Shown here: positions 7,646 to 12,500 of the stretch, piece by piece
How the letters are laid out: every line of letters starts with the position of its first letter
Numbering within the stretch: the stretch's first letter is position 1
Source: Halisarca cf. caerulea
Taxonomy: Eukaryota > Porifera > Demospongiae > Chondrillida > Halisarcidae
Direction of reading: 5' to 3'
Length of the DNA: 12,500 bases
NCBI GenBank assembly: GCA_963170055.1
Contig: CAUJGJ010000242.1
Span: 5,280,859-5,293,358, forward strand
Notes under the pieces: model-generated
The model's database searches: none
What the model was told of the DNA's origin: nothing
The model's input: the letters and a program-made list of their open reading frames with translations, nothing else
Position numbers and translations under genes: made by a program

Positions 7646-7940
7646 TGATTCAAAGCCTCTTGAAACTCCCCCATGACAACGTAGACCTTGATCAAGTTGT
7701 CAAGTGCCCGTGTGAGTCCTTCCTTGCTGTCTAAGTCCTTGCTAATGGCACAGTCCTTTAAGTGGTGTTCAAGCGATGTCTCTGCGTCCCCCAGCTCAAG
7801 AGAAGCACTTCCAATACAGGAGTGAACAGTGGCAATGAAGTGTGTCTTGTTGGGGAGGTCTACCTCAGACAGGCTCTGGATGGTCCGAAGAAGGGACTTT
7901 CCCTGGTCAAGACTTCGTTCAACCTCACCCCTGGCCAGTG
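7646..7940 (-). CDS. ODAD4: ODAD4 exon: TPR repeats
   Basis: A 295-nt exon with acceptor tttccttgcag and donor GTAAGA. It encodes a helix with ERSLDQGKSLLRTIQSL, then the TPR-like unit ATVHSCIGSASLELGDAE with SLEHHLKDCAISKDL, and a second unit TRALDNLIKVYVVMGEF with QEAL. Human counterparts I recall are LYSCIGNAQIELG and SRALDNIGRVFARVGKF. It ends in phase 2 at CA. Reading through the donor gives an immediate TAA, so either splicing continues to an exon I did not find or the protein ends here in ALNQ, much shorter than the human protein. Confidence 0.9.
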
Positions 7941-8815
7941 CTGCAAGGAAAGAGACAAAGGCAATACGTACAATAATACATACATTCAGAAAATCTTCAA
8001 TTGGGGACACACATACAGACTTAACTACATACATACGTATGTACGTACATAAGCAACTGTAACTCTACGTAGGTAGGGGAGGGGGTGGGAAATGGGAGAG
8101 GTTCACATTTCAATAGGTTGTACTGTAGGAGTAATGTTCAAGTACGTACGTATGTACTGTACATACGTACGTACACTGCCTGGCAATGTACTATCAAGTG
8201 CGTATCATACATACGTACGTACATAGAATTGCTGGAGTGTGTACGTACACATGTATGTACTACATACTGTAATATGCATGCAAGATACACACACACATAC
8301 GTACGTACGTATGTAACGTATGGAATAAATTAGTAGCGAATGTGTTTTTTCATTCATATGCAGCGCATGCAGGTACATACATACTGTACGTACATATGTG
8401 TGTGCATGCATATCTACAGATCAACATACCTCTAAGGCACACGCATACATACTTACCAGCGTCAATCTCATCCAAACACTTGAGAACATATCTTGAATGG
8501 TCTGGTGTACCAGTGGAGGCCCTCAAGGACATGCCAATGGGTTTGGTCGGTTCGGGTTTTATCTTCTTTAGTTCCTTCTCCCTCTTGCGGGCGTACATCG
8601 GTTTCTCTTGTCTCCAGAACTCAACACGTCCGTCCAAATACTCCAGCTCACTGTGAATCTTACCAACCAATTCGTCATTGTTTCTACCAATACTCAAATC
8701 TGTGTACACATGGGAACAGAAAACACACCATATACGTAGGTACGTATGTACACATGTGTGTACATACATACGTACGTACATATATTGGGAGAAATCATAT
8801 ACGTACATATGCATA

Positions 8816-8887
<72 letters not shown>

Positions 8888-9407
8888 TGGCTGCTAAATA
8901 ATTTTCATTGAATGTACACGTGCACATACACAGGGAAATACACAAGTGACCAACAGTGTAATTGCCACATGCATGCATAAGAGCAAGGGATAAAATACCA
9001 CAGCAGTCCAGAGATAAGAAAGGGGGAAACCCGCTTCTCACTCACTCTTGTCATTGAGTAGTCCCTCCAAGTACTGCTTGTCCGCAAACAGCTCTCCCAA
9101 AAGCTAAGGAATGGAGAGGTCACTACTGATAAGTAAAGTCAGCCTGCCAGAACCCATATGGAGACCCAAAATAGCAAAAATTCAACTTAAATTCCATCCA
9201 TAGCAAAGGATTCCAGAGAATATGAACATACTGTACAGTACGTACTTCACATGTACACGCTTGCACATGTACACACTTGCACACACACACACACAAATAA
9301 ACAAATGTGTACACATACATACGTATGTATGTACGTACGTACGTATGTTGTGCTTGTATGTTTATACATACGTACGTAAACAGATGTGCAGAAATAAGCA
9401 ACACATA

Positions 9408-9457
<50 letters not shown>

Positions 9458-11146
9458 CATACACATACATGTACCCACATGTACTGTGCATATGCACATA
9501 TGTACGTACATACGTATGTGTCTACAAACATGCTCCTATGTACATACATACATACATATATACGTACATATGTATGTAATCCAGTATGTACACTCAAACA
9601 TACGCACTTCCTTAACAGTTCTGTCAGATGCAACTGGTTTCCTTTCTTTTGGCTTCTGCTGAACGACTGTCTGGGTTCCAATGGGTCTCACAACAGCCTT
9701 CTTCACTTGCTTCTTCTTCTTAGCCTTAGGAATACCAAAGGAGAAAAAAATACACAGGAAAAAGGAGATTCATTCCCAGCCACACCATTTGTTGCTAGTG
9801 CCAAAATGCATCACTCCACATTCCTGACCCCAACCAGTTGAACTCAGCAGACATGGGTTGTCCTTGGGGAAATGAGCCATAGATGGTGTAAATACGTACG
9901 TACATAGGCAAACAACTGAAGGCTTTCCCAAGAAGTAGACACACATACACACATTTGGAGAGTATATGCAGTTCATACTCAATGTATGTATACATGTACA
10001 CACTTACTGTATATATACCAGGGCTGCATACAGGATTTGGGGCTAGGGGGGGCAAATTGAGCTTCCTAAAATCTTAGGGGGGGCAACACAATATGGGAGT
10101 GTATAGGTGTACAGAGACCGGGGGGGGGTATTATACAGTAGGCAACAATGTTATTTACGTACAATTCAAGGGGGGTTAGGGGATTGGTGACAGTGATCTT
10201 GAGAAAAATTTTCAAAATTATAGCATAAAAGCTTGTTTTTCATCCATTTTCCAACAATTCATGCCTTTCAGGAACCCTTAGTGTATATGCTGAGATACAA
10301 GTTTAGGGAGGCAGCAGATCTCCAAGGGGGGGGCAACAGATCTCCAAGGGGGGGCAACAGATCTCCAAGGGGGGGCAACAGATCTCCAAGGGGGGGCGAA
10401 TGCCCCCCCTTAATGCGGCCCTGTATACGTATACACTACAATGTACGTACACAATAATGAATTCCGTACAAAGACTGAATCAACGTAGGGATGCGTGCTA
10501 CATGTGTGGGACTAGATTGGCATAGGTCTAGATGGGCATACGTACGTACTATATACACGGTACATACGCATATCTGAACAGTCCTAGGGCTAGACAGAGT
10601 ACATATACGTATCTGAACAGACCTAGGGCTAGACAGAGTTTACTGGGTGCAGTGTGCTAAACTACGTATATACTGCAGTACAACCTGTATAGTACCGCAT
10701 TCAACGTATGGGCAGCCATTTTGCTCTGCATAACTAGCTCACCAGGAAGCCCACTTGCAAAACTTTCCAATAACATAGGTAGTAGTGGTTGCAAAAATTT
10801 CCAATGTATAGCAATTTTCTGCATACAGACATACGTACGTATGTACAACCATGTACATACGTACATACATATGTATGTACATATGTACAAACATGTACAT
10901 ACGTACGTACGTATGTATGTACATATGTACAAACATGTACATACGTACGTACGTACGTATATACACACACAATACGTACGACTATGTACTGTACATACAT
11001 ACGTACATGCATTGAATCTACGTACATTATAAAGCCATCAGATGTGTATGCATGCTCCGATTCCACTGCACGTGCACTCACCATTTCTGCCTGTTTTGTG
11101 AAGTGTGTGAGATCCCCCACCAGTTCCAGATGGCACTGTTCAGGAG
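7646..11146 (-). CDS. ODAD4: ODAD4 (TTC25) outer dynein arm docking complex subunit 4, partial, five exons
   Basis: The product is an axonemal TPR protein that helps anchor outer dynein arms to doublet microtubules in motile cilia. Five minus-strand exons join to about 259 codons with GT donors, AG acceptors and matching phases at all four internal junctions (0, 0, 1, 1). In order they encode GDLTHFTKQAE, a lysine-rich linker, LLGELFADKQYLEGLL, FWRQEKPMYARKRE, then YVLKCLDEID and two TPR-like helix pairs. These match the order of conserved segments I recall in human TTC25 (GDLSFLSKQAE, LLGELYVDKEYLEKLL, FWRQQKPIYARERD, YILKSLEDID, SCIGNAQIELG). The span corresponds roughly to residues 150-400 of the 672-residue human protein. 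The N-terminal TPRs and the C-terminal part were not found. The exons lack the TACGTA and CA repeats that fill the introns. The motif match is from memory; the splicing logic is read from the sequence. Confidence 0.9.
7941..8456. repeat. ODAD4 intron rich in TACGTA clusters
   Basis: This 516-bp intron holds several TACGTA/TACATA blocks (8025-8052, 8141-8176, 8206-8262, 8296-8318, 8374-8398). Apart from the repeats nothing is recognised. Confidence 0.85.
8457..8699 (-). CDS. ODAD4: ODAD4 exon: FWRQEKPMYAR segment
   Basis: A 243-nt exon with acceptor gtgtacacag and donor GTAAGT. Two bases complete a split Asn codon, and 80 codons follow. The exon contains SELEYLDGRVEFWRQEKP, MYARKREKELKKIKPEP and then HSRYVLKCLDEIDA. 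FWRQ-KP-YAR-R followed by a Y-LK-L--ID helix is a family signature of TTC25. The exon ends in phase 1 (G), which joins CA of the next exon to make Ala. Confidence 0.9.
8817..8884. repeat. (CA)n microsatellite, 34 pure units
   Basis: A pure CA tract in the 346-bp ODAD4 intron, preceded by TACGTA clusters at 8735-8815. It is likely to be highly length-variable. Confidence 0.98.
9046..9103 (-). CDS. ODAD4: ODAD4 exon: LLGELFADKQYL segment
   Basis: A 58-nt exon with acceptor ccattccttag and donor GTGAGT. It encodes LLGELFADKQYLEGLLNDK plus one base of the next codon. This is nearly identical to the conserved human LLGELYVDKEYLEKLLLD. The short length, strong splice sites and phase match on both sides make this exon secure. 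Confidence 0.87.
9236..9580. repeat. ODAD4 intron repeats: TACGTA clusters around an (AC)n tract
   Basis: An (AC)n tract of about 21 units at 9411-9453, with TACGTA/TACATA clusters at 9310-9378 and 9495-9580 and a shorter CA run at 9280-9296. All lie in the 504-bp intron 9104-9607. Confidence 0.93.
9608..9724 (-). CDS. ODAD4: ODAD4 exon: basic linker
   Basis: A 117-nt exon of 39 codons, phase 0 at both ends. The acceptor is ...tattcctaag and the donor GTGCGT. It starts AKKKKQVKKAVVRP and ends KPVASDRTVKE. In human TTC25 a similarly long, basic, poorly conserved linker separates the KQAE segment from LLGEL. The ending TVKE, placed directly before LLGEL, matches human TVRQ-LLGEL. The first few codons are AAG repeats, so the exact acceptor could shift by a codon or two. 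Confidence 0.82.
10019..10423. mobile_element. 405-bp G-rich hAT-like MITE
   Basis: The left end CAGGGCTGCATACAGG and the inverted right end CAGGGCCGCATTAAGG match at 13 of 16. The flanks share a TATAC direct repeat (10014-10018 and 10424-10428). CAGGG termini are typical of hAT non-autonomous elements, which usually make an 8-bp duplication; here only 5 bp are visible. Seven-to-nine-G runs are scattered throughout. It inserted in the 1,357-bp ODAD4 intron. No transposase is present. Confidence 0.65.
10312..10396. repeat. 21-bp G-rich tandem repeat, 4 copies, inside the hAT-like element
   Basis: Units of caacagatctccaaggggggg start at 10312 (a slightly divergent first copy with one extra G), 10334, 10355 and 10376. 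Each contains a run of seven or more G, so the array has strong G-quadruplex potential. The SPRGGNR-type frame is an artefact of the period of 21. Confidence 0.93.
10571..10639. repeat. 39-bp direct duplication
   Basis: tatctgaacag-cctagggctagacagagt occurs at 10571 and again at 10610. The two copies differ at one base within the 30-bp core (gtcc vs gacc). Confidence 0.9.
10829..11010. repeat. TACGTA cluster with 42-bp higher-order repeat
   Basis: Within the cluster a 42-bp unit beginning gtacaa-catgtacatacgt starts at 10843, 10885 and 10927 (about 2.8 copies). The unit is built from the same TACGTA/TACATA/CATATG words, so the array is a higher-order form of the microsatellite. Confidence 0.85.
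11082..11146 (-). CDS. ODAD4: ODAD4 exon (most upstream one seen): GDLTHFTKQAE segment
   Basis: A 65-nt exon. The acceptor on the minus strand is ttctgcag, with the AG just above 11146; the donor is GTGAGT just below 11082. Two bases complete a split codon, then 21 codons run PEQCHLELVGDLTHFTKQAEM and end in phase 0. GDLTHFTKQAE corresponds to the recalled human GDLSFLSKQAE. This segment follows the N-terminal TPR block of the family, so an upstream exon ending in phase 1 is expected but was not found in 11147-12500. Confidence 0.8.
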
Positions 11147-11764
11147 CTGCAGAACACAAGGGAGCAAGGTACTAAGGGAACTGATATGCTTGCCACTTAC
11201 ATACATACGTATATGTACATATGTCCATATATTGGCATGTACTTACACCATACACGTACATATAGACTTTTGCGTCACAATAATAATTGCAGTCCTACTG
11301 CAGAACTACTGATTCGATTAATGTCGGAACTGCAGATTTTTCAAGGTTTTAAAAAGCATTGATGAGTGAATATTTTGGCTCTCACGGAGTTGAACTCTAA
11401 TTGAAACTATGAAACTTGTTTTGTGTTCGTTATCTGAGTTTAGTACACACCATTCAAGTGAACAAATGATTGTATTCACTTGATACTACGTACGCATTAT
11501 GAAATCACATGTCAGTCTGTGTCTGACCAAATGCAGTTTTGATCTGATCTACGTATTTTCAGATCAAGTCTGAAAAAATATAATTTGTACTGCATGTACA
11601 ATTCACAGGTACAATGCGAGGAATAAAATAAGAGGCCAAAAGTTGTACCACAAACATAGTGAACACACATGCATACACATGCACGTGTGTAAGTACATAC
11701 GCACATACGTACATGTGTATGTATTCGCACACGTGCATATACGTACACACACCTATTCATACAT
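11147..11764. other. Region upstream of the first ODAD4 exon seen, no gene recognised
   Basis: Minus-strand reading for upstream TPR exons found none. The stretch 11290-11640 is unique and AT-rich, with a small inverted motif around 11525-11575 (tctgatctacg...cagatcaagtctg). TACGTA/TACATA clusters occupy 11196-11225 and about 11690-11825. Confidence 0.45.
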
Positions 11765-12148
11765 TCACTCATACGTACATACATGGACGCACATGTGCAT
11801 ACATATGTACATACGTACGCATGTATGAAAAGCATCTATGGAATGCATATTACAATGTAGGAAATCTCTTACAAGTGTTATGCCTGCACACACCTCAAAC
11901 ATACCACTAAGTTGTACGAAATACGATACAGTGCTTCTGAGAATAACACCATATTTGGGCATTAACATCCCACCCGCCCATGTGGCAAGCAAACAGTAGT
12001 GTGTATCCATGCACACAAACAGACCAGACCCACAGGCCAACAGATCTGACTTCTCAAATTCAAAAGAATGCAGTTGTGTTGTGGGAGTACATCCAGACAG
12101 TGCGACGCCTGGTACCCCGAAAACGGACGAAGTAAGAATTACAGTCAA
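11765..12148 (-). CDS. Unrecognised open segment, 127 codons
   Basis: The open frame starts in the TIR of the neighbouring 176-bp element (ATG at 12148) and ends in a TACGTA cluster. Only about 11890-12135 is unique, non-repetitive sequence. That middle part reads LHSFEFEKSDLLACGSG, LFVCMDTHYCLLATWAGG and MLMPKYGVILRSTVSYF. A donor-like GTATGT follows VQLSG near 11907. It does not resemble the expected upstream ODAD4 TPR exons. It may be an exon of another gene or chance. Confidence 0.15.
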   Translation of the reverse strand: MTVILTSSVFGVPGVALSGCTPTTQLHSFEFEKSDLLACGSGLFVCMDTHYCLLATWAGGMLMPKYGVILRSTVSYFVQLSGMFEVCAGITLVRDFLHCNMHSIDAFHTCVRMYICMHMCVHVCTYE

Positions 12149-12317
12149 ACTCTGTTAGTAAGTACCTGGGTTAGTAAGTACTCCTGGATAGTAAGTACTC
12201 GTTGCTCTGTCCCTACCTCATGCAATACCATTGAAAGCACCTTGGATAGTAAGTACCTCTGATAGTGAGTACTTATTTTGCCTTCCCTAGAGGGTACTTA
12301 CTATCCAAGTTCAACTG
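12142..12317. mobile_element. 176-bp TA-flanked TIR element (copy 2)
   Basis: The left end is CAGTCAAACTCTGTTAGTAA (GTAC); the inverted right end is CAGTTGAACTTGGATAGTAA (GTAC). TA flanks both ends (12140-12141 and 12318-12319). The interior repeats the subterminal word (G/A)TTAGTAAGTAC or GATAGTAAGTAC about six times, in both orientations. It has the same length and terminal design as 4387-4562. Confidence 0.78.
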
Positions 12318-12471
12318 TACTCCACTACACAAGTAGATACGTATGACTCTTTAATCCCAGGACCATCTAGAATCCTAAGATGCAACTCTACTTAGTCCAG
12401 CCTTTAATACTTTACAATTCTTGGTATCCAGCCAATAGGAAAGGGCAACAGATATGCACACACTGTCACGA

Positions 12472-12500
12472 AAATCTACTTCCCCTCGAAATCTACTTCC
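12472..12500. repeat. 17-bp direct repeat cut by the window end
   Basis: aaatctacttcccctcg at 12472 is followed by aaatctacttcc at 12489, with the window ending inside the second copy. It may be the start of a tandem array continuing beyond the window. Confidence 0.6.

Noticed and set aside
8350..8883. 177-codon minus frame mixing CVCV repeats with ODAD4 sequence
   Set aside because: Only 8457-8699 is the exon; the rest is read through the CA tract and TACGTA clusters of the introns.
9123..9662. Long Tyr-Val-Arg-Thr and His-Thr frames on both strands
   Set aside because: Frames through TACGTA clusters and the (AC)n tract; no unique protein sequence outside the exon at 9608-9724.
10233..10457. 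SPRGGNR repeat protein
   Set aside because: It is the 21-bp G-rich tandem repeat inside the hAT-like element.

Overview
The window is repeat-rich nuclear DNA from a multicellular eukaryote, almost certainly an invertebrate animal. Coding sequence is scarce and split by introns of about 350 to 1,360 bp. There are long dinucleotide and TACGTA-type microsatellites, short terminal-inverted-repeat (TIR) elements and several minisatellites. No bacterial operon, tRNA, rRNA or CRISPR array was seen. A ciliary gene on the minus strand points to an animal with motile cilia or flagella. An early-branching animal such as a sponge would fit, but the sequence does not settle the taxon.

The one firmly recognised gene is the middle part of ODAD4 (TTC25), the outer dynein arm docking complex subunit with TPR repeats. 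It lies on the minus strand as five exons: 11082-11146, 9608-9724, 9046-9103, 8457-8699 and 7646-7940. All splice sites are GT/AG and every junction keeps the reading frame. The first TPR exons and the last part of the gene were not found. A weaker hypothesis is a set of short plus-strand exons at 1355-1413, 1757-1834, 5280-5369, 5841-5896 and 5933-5998. Their peptides resemble, in the same order, the N-terminal part of RALGAPB (Ral GTPase-activating protein, beta subunit). The joins between the first three are not resolved.

Left part (1-4400): the right end of one TIR element runs into a 21-bp minisatellite (71-364). A second copy of that TIR element lies at 781-993, and a (GT)n tract at 1042-1095. 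Two related elements follow at 2458-3373 and 3643-4122. Both are filled with the same 75-bp minisatellite, but in opposite orientations, which gives a large inverted repeat.

Middle (4400-7640): a 176-bp TA-flanked element (4387-4562), G-rich and C-rich runs, possible plus-strand exons, a lone TIR-like end (6867), a perfect 16-bp hairpin (7019-7052) and a 62-bp tandem triplicate (7213-7398).

Right part (7640-12500): the ODAD4 exons, separated by introns carrying (CA)n tracts, TACGTA clusters and a 405-bp G-rich hAT-like element (10019-10423). Beyond them lie an unrecognised open segment (11765-12148) and a second 176-bp element of the 4387 family (12142-12317). A recurring theme is that tandem arrays sit inside or directly against small TIR elements.
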